64,000 nucleotides of DNA from Rhizopus arrhizus (GCA_024220505.1 JAKZZE010000007.1:806001-870000), one strand, 5' to 3'; shown: positions 1 through 12,281, numbered from the stretch's first letter. A program made the numbers and translations. Notes: generated by a model not told the origin, from the sequence alone.

Positions 1-479
1 TAAAGATTGTTGTAGAACTGTAACTGATCGTAGTTGACATTCATAAATATAAGTCTTAATACAAGATCATAATTAAATAAAATAAAAATATAAGTTTATT
101 TAAATAAGATCATACAATCAATTCCAATTAAACATGTTCTTTTAGAATATGTTTTGTATTAATAAGAGTTCTTTGATAAGAAGAAGTATCAACTAAAATA
201 ACAAGATCCAATCCAATATCAGGAATATTGCTAATCTTTCACATAATTGAAATAACGCGTAAAATAACGTTATTCAAATCAGTGAGGAATTCCCAGAATA
301 AAAGATAATCTATGGCAGACATACAAAAGAACAAATGAAAAGTTTTCATAATCATAATTATAGATGACACTTGTTAAAGTACCTAAATATTAGAAAAACG
401 CTTACAATAGAAGATACCAAGCCACTCACTCAATAAGATATAAATATCTGCCTTCAATTAGAACAATTTTTACTTTAAC
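1..479. other. AT-rich stretch without a recognised gene
   Basis: No open frame with protein-like composition and no RNA-gene signature was seen. The right end, from about 497, begins the transposon described next. The motif agtatccaaacc near 507-520 resembles the terminal repeats of Tc1/mariner elements, but no convincing inverted partner was found. Confidence 0.4.
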
Positions 480-988
480 TTAAACTGAAATAAAGATCAG
501 TCTCAAAAAGTATCCAAACCGTTTCTTTATTTTTGTTTCTATCTTTTTTTTAATCACCATTACCATTATACAACAAAGATCACTGATAAGTACAGCATTA
601 CAGGCATCGCCAATCCTACTAGATGAATTTTCTTCACTCATAAGCCGGTCACGCCTCATTTTCCCTTTAACTATTACCCAAAGTTGTTCAAGGGGGTTCA
701 ATTCAGGCGAATAAGGAGGTAGATACATGATTTTGTAGCCTTTACTTTCAATTTTCCATAACATCGGCTTGGATTTATGAATAGAAGCATTATTCATAAC
801 GATGTAACTTTCTTTAAAAGCTCTATCAATATCCATTACATTAAGAAGCTCGTTCATAAACTTGATAAAATGAGCAGTAATCGTACCTTTTGGTATTGGC
901 TTATTATCGGCAGGATCGTCGTCAACTTCTGAATCCTCTGTACTAATCTCGGTTGCGGTTCTCTTCTTTCCATTATTAGCGTTTCTCT

Positions 989-1031
<43 letters not shown>

Positions 1032-1925
1032 TTTTTTTAGCAGCCTGTATTTCTTTTCTTGGTGGAGGTTTTCTTATGACAACGTGAACAACGCTAGACG
1101 AGTGAATAGCCCCGATAATGGTATGAGATTGTGCTCTAGTTTTTGGTTGTTTTACTGTAGCAGAGCTGCCACTTTTTGATCTAGCCCAATTATTTCTCAT
1201 ATTAATATGAAACCCGGTTTCATCAATGGAAATGCAATTTTTTGTAAAATCCAGATCAGAATCTTTCCATTCCATAAACCACTCGAATCTCGTCTGTAGG
1301 TTTCCCACTGAGTTTCTGACTTCAGGTTCAAACATCGGTTTTCTCACAGTGATGAGCATTATATTTCGTAAATGGTTATTAAGTTGCAACTTTGATATAG
1401 TAAAGTCTTCAAATCGCTCAGTTAAACTATTTATTATGTCATCTGAATATAACTGGGGGCCATTATCAAGTAGCTCTTTTACATACTCGTTATGCTCGGT
1501 TGTAAATGAGCTTTTCGGACCATTGTTTTGTTCAAACTTTTTATACGCAACCTCTTCTGTCCCTTCGTAATACTTCCACCATCTTAACGCAGTGCAATAA
1601 TTAATATCTAAGTCTCTTGCAATCTTGGCCACTAGTCCACGCTCTTGAGGATTTTCGAGCATACGGTCTACAAATGTTTCTCTGGTGAAGTCACTGTAAT
1701 TGTTGTATAACTTCACTGATGGCTTCAACTTACTAGGTTTCGACTGCTTTCTAACTGAGAATTCTTCAGCAATTTTTTCGGGACGCTTAACGCTCAAGTA
1801 AGTTTGTCGACTAGTTATTGTTTCAAGAACTATATTGGGATCATCGACATGTGTTAAAATATCCTCTATCGGATCGTAAACTTTTTCTCCTTCTTCATTA
1901 AAAATGTTTTCCTGTCCATCTTCAT
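480..1925 (-). mobile_element. IS630/Tc1-mariner-superfamily transposase gene, broken at a poly-A tract
   Basis: Two minus-strand frames make one transposase. The first (about 1925 down to 976) has an N-terminal helix-turn-helix-like region and the first catalytic block SIDETGFHIN. The second (about 970 down to 480) has VMNNASIH and YLPPYSPELNPLEQLW, the second and third DDE blocks. Between them an A-tract (T 992-1029 on the plus strand) encodes a run of lysines. The two halves are one frame apart and the first stops just after the tract. The second catalytic residue, normally Asp in VMDNA, is Asn here. The coding similarity continues upstream of the first ATG, through sequence also shared with the remnant at 11.0-11.75 kb, so the true start lies near 1925 and is damaged by a stop. 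Probably an inactive cut-and-paste transposon. Confidence 0.85.
992..1029. repeat. Poly-T (38) inside transposase gene
   Basis: Uninterrupted T on the plus strand, so A on the coding strand. It encodes polylysine in the middle of the transposase and marks the place where the reading frame changes. Confidence 0.95.
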
Positions 1926-2271
1926 AAAAAAGTATTCATCATTATGTTATTAGGAAGAGGGAGGGACAAAAACAGGTGCAGAGGATATGCGACAATTAGG
2001 TGCAATCTTCCTGTCAATTTTAGTTAGCTAGTTCCGACAATTGTTTTAACCAAAGTGGACAAAAATAATTTAAATTCATGACATTTATTTTTGAGAAAAC
2101 GCTAAATTCCATAGGTTTGACTGTAATTTAGTTGACCTACTTGGATATCATATACCTCAGGTTTTGTGGCCAGTACCAAACTTCGCACGGATTACAAAAC
2201 AAAATAACAAAAACGAACAAACTCTCTCGATTATAATTTATTTAATGCACCGGAATAAACTCCTCTTTTTA

Positions 2272-2336
<65 letters not shown>

Positions 2337-2840
2337 CTGTAATTTAGTATAGCATTATCATTGGCAAAATCTAACTTGATGCTGTGGTTTTTACAGAAAT
2401 AGAATTTGTTCCGAATCATTCTTATTCTTACTCGTCAATTCTCAATACACAATATTTTATGTAAATAGAATATATTAATCGGAATAATTAAGAAGAAATA
2501 ATGTTGATCATTTCTCGTAGAAACTAAGTACATTTTATTACACGTTATGGTTGCCTTGCTGATTTTGTTTTATTCTTTTTTTTTTCTCGGAAAGACACTT
2601 TAAATGGAAATATTTGTTTCTCAGACAAACAAAGGGCTTGTTGTACCTGAAAAAAAAAAAAGTTAAAGGCGCTATCAAAAAAGCAGAAAGAAAATCGTAG
2701 ATTCTCTACACCAAAGAGGGCTGAGATAAAAAAAAATTCTTTATTCTCATTGTTTTTATTTTCTTCCCTTCTTAAATTAAAATAGTATTTCTTTTTTTCA
2801 TTTCTTTTTTAATAAAGCTTTTTTTACTTCAAATTAGTTC
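1926..2840. other. Intergenic region with a 62-base poly-A tract
   Basis: No gene recognised. It contains an uninterrupted poly-A run at 2273-2334 and a T-rich stretch just before the WD40 gene at 2841. The apparent small frames here are only homopolymer translations. Confidence 0.6.
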
Positions 2841-4844
2841 ATGCCACATATGGCACATAATGAAGATAATTGGTTATCCACAACATCAATCGATGATGAT
2901 GACTCCGAGTCAGGTTACTCACTTGATTATGAATATATTGGGCCAAGAGAACCAAACTACCGAAATGAACAAGATGCAGACTCAGACTGTTCTGAGTTAT
3001 CGGATTCAACATGCCACAATGGATTTGATATGTGGGATGAAGATCCTTACAGTACCAATGACTTTACTTGGGAATCAAATGAAATGAAGCTGACGAACTT
3101 TATTAAAATCAGAAAAAGTGAATTAAGCAAAGTAACCCCTTGGAACAAATTCAGTTTTTATAAAAAAGATAAAGGTTGGCCACTTCAACTACCTTTTTCT
3201 TGTTCAACTACAAATCACGATCAATCAGCTAATTCATTATGTCTGGTATTATCTGACTATGGAACTACAGAGAGATTGCATGCAATCTATCGAGATAAGA
3301 TTGTTGAATGCGGGACCCCGCATTGTAATAAACATTCCACAAATAAACAAAACTTTCAAAAGGATCAGTTTAATACAACTTGGCTTGAAAGTGAAGAAGA
3401 GGCAAGTGGTAGTCATTGTTATCCACTTTGTAAATCATCACCATCCATATTTCATGAAACACATTCCTCTATTTCATTACCATCGCCACCAATACCACTG
3501 CAACAAACTCCACATATAAACACGCTTATAAATAGTAATCTACTCTCAAAATTCATTCGATATACAAAGTACATAAAAAGATCCCAAATTCCATCTATTC
3601 ACACGCAAGATATTTACCTTTCCTTATCATTCGAACCTCTTTGCCTAGCTGAAGACTATGGATACATGGCCATTGGAGGACTCGAAGGTGAATTTGAAAT
3701 TTACTGTTGTATGAAGCAGCGACCCATAAAGATATGGGGAACTAAGTTCAAAAGAAGAAATAACGTAATACTCATGACCAACGCCATTCAAATTGTACGA
3801 TTCAAGAAAAGAGAAACACACAAACATTTATTAATAGCCTGTATGAATGATGCCGGCGTCTTGATTTATGAACTCCCCAAGCATTCAGATTGCCATTCAT
3901 CTTACAATGTATCGTTATTGCATCACATTCGATCTTTTGACCGGGTGCCTATCAACGATGCTAGATTGAGTCCAGATGGTAAACATCTCATCTGTGTAGG
4001 TGATAATGCTTGCATATTTCACTTTACGCTTGACTTCAACAAGCAAGATCAACTTGTATTCACTATTCCCAAAAAGATGGCCATTCCTCAGCCTATAATA
4101 TGTACCACCCATTGTCCTTATACTTCTCAACATGTCTCTTGGAGCAAGTCCTCCCTTTACTTTGCTCACACTTCTGATTCTCATAAATTTGTACTGGTCT
4201 GGCGCACTCTTCCAAAACTTGAAATGCTTTATCGTATTGACGCCGGCGGTTATACATATGCTGTTCAATTTCACCCCGAGTATGAAGGTGTACTAGCATT
4301 TACCAATCGATATGGATATTTACACACAGTGGATTTAAACGAAGCCATATCCATCTATAATCCAAACCAAATTGTCTCCATTGATCAGCTTAACAGTCAA
4401 ACAGCAGTTTCAAATGATCACATATGCAAACCTTCCTGTCTTTCTTCTGGTAATGATTATATTTATCATACAATGGACTTGGTTGCTAGACAAGAAGTGA
4501 CAATGATATCATTTAGAGGGGAAAAGAGCTCACGATTAAGAATACTTGCTAAGGTGAATGGCATTCAGTGGTCAAAGGATGGTAAACATTTATATGTTTC
4601 AACAAAAAAACGTGTGTTGGTCTATCGATTTATGAAGTCTTACAGCAAAATAGACACACTTGAGAAGATGGCAGGTCTAAAGGTTCTCTCTATCATGGAA
4701 AAGCATGCTTCACAAAAAAGAAAAAGGCAAGAATCAGAACAAGAAAAAAATAAACGAATGGCTTGGTCTGGAAAATGGAGTCAAGTTCCAAAATTTGTTA
4801 GAGACAAAGTTTTAGCAAACACTTCTTCTTTAGCCAGTCATTGA
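2841..4844 (+). CDS. WD40-repeat protein with DUF2415-like block
   Basis: Intronless frame of 667 residues. The N-terminal ~110 residues are acidic and Ser/Asp-rich. From about residue 260 the sequence is beta-propeller-like, with WD-type segments such as DARLSPDGKHLICVGDN and a later VNGIQWSKDGKHLYVST. The segment around residues 465-495 (AVQFHPEYEGVLAFTNRYGY) resembles DUF2415, a short block found in fungal WD40 proteins. The C-terminal 60 residues are basic (KRKRQ). This family is expected to act as a protein-interaction scaffold; the actual role is unknown. The start was chosen as the first ATG after a T-rich leader and stop-rich sequence. It converges on EF-2, leaving only about 150 bases between the stop codons. 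Confidence 0.85.
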   Translation: MPHMAHNEDNWLSTTSIDDDDSESGYSLDYEYIGPREPNYRNEQDADSDCSELSDSTCHNGFDMWDEDPYSTNDFTWESNEMKLTNFIKIRKSELSKVTPWNKFSFYKKDKGWPLQLPFSCSTTNHDQSANSLCLVLSDYGTTERLHAIYRDKIVECGTPHCNKHSTNKQNFQKDQFNTTWLESEEEASGSHCYPLCKSSPSIFHETHSSISLPSPPIPLQQTPHINTLINSNLLSKFIRYTKYIKRSQIPSIHTQDIYLSLSFEPLCLAEDYGYMAIGGLEGEFEIYCCMKQRPIKIWGTKFKRRNNVILMTNAIQIVRFKKRETHKHLLIACMNDAGVLIYELPKHSDCHSSYNVSLLHHIRSFDRVPINDARLSPDGKHLICVGDNACIFHFTLDFNKQDQLVFTIPKKMAIPQPIICTTHCPYTSQHVSWSKSSLYFAHTSDSHKFVLVWRTLPKLEMLYRIDAGGYTYAVQFHPEYEGVLAFTNRYGYLHTVDLNEAISIYNPNQIVSIDQLNSQTAVSNDHICKPSCLSSGNDYIYHTMDLVARQEVTMISFRGEKSSRLRILAKVNGIQWSKDGKHLYVSTKKRVLVYRFMKSYSKIDTLEKMAGLKVLSIMEKHASQKRKRQESEQEKNKRMAWSGKWSQVPKFVRDKVLANTSSLASH

Positions 4845-4998
4845 TATAAAGAAATAAAATTACACCTTTTATTATAATTCAAAGTTTTCTTTGTTTTTTA
4901 ATGTACAGTTTTAAACGTTATTTGATACAAATGGTTTAGATAAACATGAAGAGGAAAAAAATTAAATAAACCTTTTAAAAATTACAAGTTGAAAAAAT

Positions 4999-7748
4999 TT
5001 AAAGCTTGTCATAGTACTTGTCAAGACCAGGGATGTCTTCAGTAAGACCCTTTCTCTTACGAACAGCACGGATAATGTCGTAAACCTTGTTACCTTCTTC
5101 ACAAGGGTTACCAGACATGATTTGCCAGTGATCAAAGACGGCTTGAGGGAAGGCTTGACCGGAGGTAGCGGAACGAAGATCGGCGTTGAAACCGAAAGAT
5201 TCGTTAACGGGCAAGTAGGCCTTGACGGTCATCATGGGAGTACCAGGCTTTTGTTCTTCAGAGAAGACTTGACCACGACGCTTGTTGAGACAAGAGTAGA
5301 TACCACCGATAGCAGAGTCAGGACATTGAATTTCAACAAGGTAAACGGGTTCTTGGATACCAGGAGTGGCAGTAAGCACGGAAGCATAGACGACACGACG
5401 ACAGGTAGGGATGATTTGTCCACCACCACGGTGAATGGCATCAGCGTGAAGAGTGACATCCAAAATGTTGAAACGACAACCACGGAGGTTTTCTTCAGCA
5501 ACAGGACCTTCCTTGGTGGCCCATTGGAAAGCAGCAACACAAGAATCCTTGATTTCACCAAGGTATTGGACTTGCTTGGTGATATCAACCATGACGTTGG
5601 GACCAGTACCGTCGGGACCGAAACACCAAATCTTACGGGCTTCAGTAACATCCCATTCGTACTTGTCGGCAAGGACACGAGCACGAGTCTTGAAATCGTC
5701 CTTGGCAGAGATGGTACCTGCTTCGATTTCATCAGCAAGTTCTTCATTCAAAGGACAAGCACGCATGTAGATACGGTTGTGCTTGTTGGGAGACTTGGAA
5801 AGACAGTCAATGCTGGATTCAGCAGTGACAGTTTCACGGTATTGGACAACGGGGTCACCAGTCTTGAGAGGGACTTGGGCATGGTCTTCTTCGAGATCCT
5901 TCAAACAAATTTCCAAGTGAAGTTCACCAGCACCGGCAACAATGTGTTCACCAGAATCGGAGGTGTAGGTCAAAACACAAGGATCAGACTTGGCAAGACG
6001 CTTAAGACCTTCAACAAGCTTGGGAAGATCGTTGGCGTTCTTAACTTCGACAGCAACTTGAACGACAGGAGAAACAGAGAACTTCATGACCTTCATGTTG
6101 TGAGCAACTTCAGAGGTAGTGATGGTACCAGACTTGACCAAGAATTGATCAACACCAACGAGACCAATGATGTTACCGGCAGGACAATCTTCGATGGCTT
6201 CAACGTTACGACCCATCATGAGAACAGTACGTTGAATGGACTTGACGGCAAGATCGTTCTTGCTACCGGGAACGTAGTTGGGACCTTGAATACGAACCTT
6301 CATACCAGCACGGACAGTACCAGAGAAGACACGACCGAAAGCGTAGAAACGACCCTTATCGGAGGTAGGCACCATCTTGGAGACGTACAACATCAAGGGA
6401 CCGTTGGGGTCAGTGTTACGGATACCAACAGAGCACTCATCATCAGCGGGACCTTCGTACAAGAGAGCGGCACGGTAAGCTTGAGAGGTGATAGGAGAGG
6501 GCAAGTGGATACAGATCATTTCCAAAAGAGCATCACCACAAGGCAAGAACTTACGCATGACAACCTTCAAGAGGGCCTTACCGTCCAAATCCTTTTCGTC
6601 AGAGTTCAAGTTGATTTCCAACTTTTCCAAAAGAGTGGCAGTTTGTTCCTTCTTGAAGTTCATGATGGAGTCAAAGATACGGTAGATAGGGTCCAAGACG
6701 AACATGTTGAAAGCACGTTCAAGAGGCTTGCCATCGGCATCTCTGTCCTTGGTGGTCCACTTCTTGGTCTTAGGGTTGAAGAAGTTGTTACCCCAGAGCT
6801 TGGTCATCATCTTTTCCTTGTCAACACCGAATTTCTTGGCATAACGGTTAGCGAATTGACGAAGAGTGAAACCCCAACCGTGAAGACCGGAAGCAAAGGC
6901 AACAGTACCCTTTTCGGGGTAGACTTGACAGTCACCGAGAGCTTCATCAACGTAGGTGGAGATAATAACGTTGACAGATTCAATAGTACGAGAGAAAGAC
7001 TATAAATAAATTAGTATCAATTAGTGTAGCAAAATACAAAAGTATTACGTTATAGAGTTCTTCCTTGTCCAATTGAAGTTCAAGAAGAGCACGATCCATC
7101 TTGTTAAGACAAATAACAGGTTTGATACGTTCACCCAAAGCTTGACGCAAGACAGTTTCAGTTTGGACACATACACCATCAATACAATCAACAACAACGA
7201 GGGCACCATCAGTAACACGAAGAGCAGCAGTAACTTCAGAAGAGAAATCGACGTGACCAGGAGAATCGATCAAGTTGATCAAGAAAGCTCTGCCGTCAGT
7301 CTTTTGACCCTTAATTTCCTTGATATCTTCTTCACCCATTTCGAAATACATAGAAATAGCAGTAGACTTGATGGTAATACCACGTTCAATTTCATCCTTA
7401 CGGGTATCCATATAACGGGCTTCACCAGCACGACCAGAGGAGATAATACCGGCCTTGGAGACCAAGGAGTCGGACAAAGTGGATTTACCGTGATCGACGT
7501 GAGCAATAACAGACATGTTACGGACATTGGTAACCTTGTCCATCAAGCGACGAATTTCATCAATAGTGAAGTTCTAAAAATTCAAATATGGATAAGTAAA
7601 ATTAAGTTAATTGCTTTATGCATAATTAGCACTTACAACTATAAAAAATTAAAAAGACAGAAAATAAATATAAGGTAATGTAAAATTTAGTAATCCATCT
7701 TTCATCCATCCATTTATCATATACTAAAACAATAACAAACGTACCCAT
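4999..7748 (-). CDS. EFT1: Translation elongation factor 2 (eEF2)
   Basis: The GTPase that drives ribosomal translocation. Exons read on the minus strand are 7748-7745, 7638-7637, 7573-7049 and 6999-4999, giving 843 residues; yeast eEF2 is 842. Visible motifs: P-loop AHVDHGKS, switch [11 protein letters not shown]3 DSPGHVDF, G4 NKMD, and DAIHRGGGQ, which holds the diphthamide histidine. The last intron (7048-7000, 49 bases) joins LYN to SFSRT. The conserved start MVNFTIDE is obtained only by splicing ATGG, a 2-base TT exon and AACTTC; a single intron straight from ATGG to AACTTC hits a stop after five codons. Codon use is strongly biased towards C-ending codons, as in highly expressed genes, and this leaves a long open antisense frame that is not a gene. 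Gene name follows yeast. Confidence 0.97.
7637..7638 (-). other. Predicted 2-base micro-exon of eEF2
   Basis: On the minus strand the sequence reads ttttttatag-TT-gtaagt. Upstream, ATGG is followed by donor gtacgt (7744); downstream, acceptor tttttag precedes AACTTC (7573). Joining ATGG+TT+AAC restores Met-Val-Asn, the conserved eEF2 start. The introns would be 106 and 63 bases. Confidence 0.75.
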
Positions 7749-7970
7749 TTCGAACTTCTAAGAGTTTGGAATTGTATGAAACAAAAGATTGTTGTGAGAG
7801 CAAACTTTTTATTGTTAGTGAGATACTCGGTTCTGCTGAGATTCAATTTATATTTAATGAGTGTACTAAATTATATACGTGTATGATTACATGTTTGCTA
7901 TTAGTTTATATACAAAATATTTAATAACATAAAGATGAAGAACCAAAGTTAGATGGAAAAGAGAGAAGGG

Positions 7971-9133
7971 TTATGGTTTTATATTTGCTAGTTTCTTTGA
8001 AAAGTCAATACCATAAAGATACGATGAAGTCATCACAATGAATGCACCAACAATGAATACACCCGAAGGTTGGAAGTTAAACAAATAAATACTGATAACG
8101 CCCGAGACAATGATCGATAAGCTTGTTGCAAACCCTTTAAGGATGTTGTCTGCATACTTAACCACTATAGCAACCAATAATCCACCCAATGCTTGATTTG
8201 CTACAACTATCCAAGTTAGCCAGTCGTAACCTTGTAACAATCCTCCTTCCATGATAGGTTGAATATCATAAACCAGCATCCCGACCAGCGAAAAGAAGGC
8301 TCCTGATATCCCTAGTTGAATATTACGAACCCACATAGAGGTATCCGACGTTTTTAAGATTTTTTCAAAATAACAACCAGCAAATCCAGAAGATATGCAA
8401 CTTGTAATGACAGCAATCAATCCAATAAGAGGGTTTTGGGGTGCCATTAAAATTTCGTCCGCTGCTGATGGTGCTGTATTATTCGCTGAAGAGCTATTTG
8501 ACATACTTTGAGACTGAACAAGTGTCACACCAACCATCAAAAGTAATAAGGCAAACCATTTATCGCGACTTAAACTTCTCCCCAATAAAACTACGCTAAA
8601 CACAGCTGTCGACATGATTTTCATTTGATAGGTTACTTGGAATGTTGCAGCCTCGAGATTACTTAATGCAACATATAGCAGATTATTCTGTAATGCATAT
8701 AAACCAGAAGGTATAAGCATTTTTAGAGTCTCTCCCGGTTTCCCTAGTATTTCTCTTCTAACCATTAAGCTAAATTTATCCCAAGAACCTTGCTGATGTC
8801 GCATCACAACAAGACATGCCACAATCTTTAAAACTTCCGCCAAGAATACAGCTGTAGATGCAACATACATAGTTTGCCCTGGTTTTTGCACAATTCTTGA
8901 ATATCTCATCATAAGTACAAGTGTACTATTTTGAACAACAAGTACAATTAATGACAGTTGTTTCCGAGTCAAGCCAAATATGACAGGTTGGGCTGCAAAA
9001 TAAAAATAGATGAGATTATCATTTGCAATCAATAACATCTATACCGCATACCTGTATTTCTATTTTCTATAGTGGAAGTTGGTAATAAGCTTTTACTTCC
9101 AAAGGTCCGCCGCGATTGGTGGTAAACGGACAT
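7971..9133 (-). CDS. Nucleotide-sugar transporter, SLC35A (UDP-galactose type)
   Basis: Multi-pass Golgi antiporter that brings nucleotide sugars into the lumen in exchange for UMP. Exons 9133-9052 and 8992-7971 are joined across a 59-base intron (donor gtatgc, acceptor tttgcag), giving 367 residues. The short cytosolic N-terminus is followed by about ten hydrophobic segments. Family hallmarks include VQNSTLVLMMRYSR, YALQNNLLYVALSNLEAATF, QVTYQMKIMSTA and the C-terminal KGFATSLSIIVSGV. A Ser/Asn-rich loop of about 20 residues lies mid-protein. The SLC35A subfamily is clear; the substrate (UDP-galactose, UDP-GlcNAc or CMP-sialic acid type) cannot be settled from sequence alone, and UDP-galactose is the usual fungal assignment. 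Confidence 0.9.
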
Positions 9134-10973
9134 GTTATATACACGTAAAGCCTAAACGGAAAAGAAAGAAGTAAAAAGGTCAAACATTTACACATAAATC
9201 TTAAAGGTGCCTTATTTAAACTTCAGATATCCAATGAAACAGAGTCATAATCTAGTTTTATTATTGGTGTTGCACTAAGTCGTTCTTAAAAATTAAAGCT
9301 TCTATGGTATGCACAAGCTTATTATAAACATACCTTTTATAATGAAAATAAAGCTAAATTTTAATTTAATTTACCAAACAGTTTTGGAATATACAATGTT
9401 TGATTCGCTAATAAAAATGCATATTCTATCCTAGTTAGTTGTTATCACATATATTTAACTTCAAAAAATGATTTTTTTTACACTATTGTCAGGGACAAAC
9501 ATCATATTGACTTATCGCTTTTGTATATAAATTAATTATAAAATTTGTAAACATTCGATATTACTTATGATAACAGTGTATACATTGATTGAACGAATGT
9601 ACACTCTTGTCAGCTCGGATATAACGTAAGAAGATCTCTTTAATTTGCACTTTTTTTTGTGTATCTGTGGGACAAATGATTTGAACTTCCTACAATCAAT
9701 TGTGCTATAATTTGTGTAATGTAAGATCCTTATTCAAACAGGGGAAATAATGGAATTGAGTAATTGATATTAAGCTTTGACAATAACTGCGCTTTTTATA
9801 GTTCATTAATGAGATCTGCTTATCAAAAACAATATATCTCTTGTTTAATATATATTCATCATTCATGTTTTTAGCAGCAAAAACGAGTGAGTTAATGCGA
9901 TTTATCATATTCTAAATTAAAATAACCCAGTGTCTATTCAATTCGAATGAAGTCAGATTTAAAATAATTTACTATAACATCCAAATTTTTGTAATTCAAT
10001 ATAAATCTGTTTAAAGAACACAAAACGAGTGCTTATTACAACAATATGCATTGTGGTTGGCTAACTTCCATATTTATTTCTAAGTTCATGGTTATAATGC
10101 TTTTGACTATTTTAAAAGCATTTTTAACCACGATAACTTAGAGTATACTTTTGAATTAAACATTTTACGCGAATAGCCGGTATGGCTTACTATATTCATG
10201 TTTTCTAGTAGTCATCGATACACTTTCTTAAGAGATCTATACACAGTTGCTTTTCTAAGACATACTTTAATGTTGACACATCCTCTGCATCGTTCATAGA
10301 AAAATAGTCTTTGCTTTTTAATGAACAATTAAAATAATATTCAAAATTAGGTTGCCTTGACTGACAGTCAAAAATATACATGCTTCTAATTATGAACAAA
10401 AGTACAGGATGAACAATACATTACTACCATACAAACTTTTATTGATTAGCTATCTGAAGGAATCTAATATGAGTAAAATCCCTATAGATATCAGTATATT
10501 ATGAATCGCAATTGTTTAAGAATTCTCTTGCTGTTTTTCTAGTCACATATCTTTAGGTATGCTACAGTGGGGCTGGCAAATTTTGTCGTTTAAAGAAAAT
10601 AAACTTTGTTTAGCAAAAAAAAACAAATGTTGTTTCCTGAAAAATAAATGTTACTAACCTAAATGAAAATTTCGTTTAGTACATTTATTGTTGTCGCTTT
10701 GTACTTGTTTTAATGCAATACCTATATTAAATGACCAAAGTAATAACCTTGGTGGTGAATTTTTTTTGACTTTCCTAATTTTGTTCTACTTAAAGATGAT
10801 CAGTCTAAAGGATATTTTCTGGTGAAAAGGCTAGGGCGTTTGCCAGTCTTTCTCAAACTATTTAGGACCTTGAGAAAATTCAATACGGCTGCTTGATCGC
10901 GATTCCAAAGTCTTCTTTTTATTCCTGTGGTTTGTTGTTTAAGACATGAGAGGCTCTTACAACTAGTACTACA
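9134..10973. other. 1.8-kb AT-rich gene-poor stretch
   Basis: No protein-like frame or RNA gene recognised. The sequence near 10566 (TA followed by cagtggggctggcaaa) looks like a transposon terminus, but no partner end was found. Confidence 0.4.
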
Positions 10974-11760
10974 TTAGTTATCAAGAATTAATCTAGTTTT
11001 TTTTTTTTTTTTGTTTTTTTGTTTGGCTATCTTCAATGTAGCCTCATCAATAAAAACGCAGTTCTTAGCGTAACCTGGATCCGAGCCTTTCCACTTTATG
11101 ATACACTTGTATCTCGTTTGCAAGTTATTGTCAGAGTTTCTTGTCATAGGATCGAAGGTTGGCTTTATTGAAATAAGCATGTTGTTTCTCAAGTGGTGGT
11201 TCATTTGAGATTTTGAAATCTTCAAGTCCTCAAACTGCGATTTCCGAGAAACAATAATATCATCAGCACAAAGTTGTGAGTCTTTTTCTACTATTTATTG
11301 AATGTGCTGCTCATGTTCAGGAGTCAGTGAGTTGGGTTGGCTGGGAATTCTTTGCAACTTTTTGTAAACTACCTTCCCAGTTTCTTGATAGAGTTTCCAC
11401 CAGCGCATAGCAGTACGAGGATTAATTCCAAGATCCTTTGCATACAAAGTCACTTTCCTCTTTCCCTAGAACCCTCGATCATTTGCTCAATAAATATCTC
11501 TCTGGTTTGGTCGTTGTGGTCTTTGTAGATGCTGCTTTCTTGACCACTTCTATAGCCTTTTTTGTTGAATACTTTGCAGTAGTTTCTTTCTCTGGTTTGA
11601 GACTCAAATAGGGCTTTTGGCTCGTTATGGTTTCAAGTACTACGTTTGGATCACTGATTTCGGTTAATATACCTTCCATCGGGTCGAAGACTCTCTCTTC
11701 ATCCTTATTGTAGACATTATTGTGTCCGTCTTCATAAAAAATGTATTTTTTGTCATGTTA
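10974..11760 (-). mobile_element. Decayed second copy of the IS630/Tc1-mariner-type transposase
   Basis: Minus-strand fragments align in order with the copy at 0.5-1.9 kb. The N-terminal part (11679-11479) has DPNVVLETITSQKPYLS, matching DPNIVLETITSRQTYLS there. A central part (11225-10974) has NHLRNNMLIS, NLQTRY and the first catalytic block NCVFIDEA. Stops and frame changes separate the pieces, and the half carrying the second and third catalytic residues is missing. An A-rich tract (T-rich near 10998) ends the fragment, just as the poly-A tract splits the first copy. This is a dead remnant. Confidence 0.8.
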
Positions 11761-12281
11761 TTCAATTATTAGAGCGAAAGGAAAGAAATAAAACTTTTAC
11801 ATCGTAGCCGACAATAATCCGTCAGCAGCGCCAATTTGACTTGGCCCAAAAAGACAAAGTAAAATCTTCAAAAGCGATATTTTTTTGCAAGCAAACAGTC
11901 AAATATTTTTCAGATAGTGCTATTCATTCCTAGGCAACCGTCATTTATTTTTCGGAAGTTGCCGTTTATTTTTTCAGAATGGACAAAATTTACTAGTCGC
12001 ACTGTATATAAAAGCTTCCTTTTTACCTTTTTGGCTATCAAAAAGGTTTTTAGTTTCTCTAACACTTCTTTGAACTGGCCCGGGCAATACAATATGTCAA
12101 ATATTATGTGCTCATTTTGGGTTTTAAAATTTTTACAAATAAAAAATTATTCTTTAATCGTATATAAAAGCTTTTGCATGAATTATGTTGGTTTTTCAAT
12201 TTGCTTCTCCGCTTCTTATTTAGTAAATCTACTGCGGTGTGAATGCTTTTTTTTTTTAACTTTCTATTGAAATTTATTTTA
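11761..12281. other. Intergenic region upstream of the XPB gene
   Basis: AT-rich sequence with no recognised gene. It should contain the promoter of the helicase gene that starts at 12282, and it ends in a T-rich stretch (about 12247-12258). Confidence 0.4.

Noticed and set aside
497..528. Tc1/mariner-like terminal inverted repeat (agtatccaaacc)
   Set aside because: No convincing inverted partner at the other end (best is a weak match near 2140), so element ends cannot be fixed.
2164..2352. Small frame with a long lysine run
   Set aside because: It only translates the poly-A tract at 2273-2334.
5122..7005. Long open frame antisense to eEF2 (about 627 codons)
   Set aside because: It mirrors the strongly biased eEF2 codons, has no domain-like composition and is cut by the eEF2 intron. 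It is a shadow frame.
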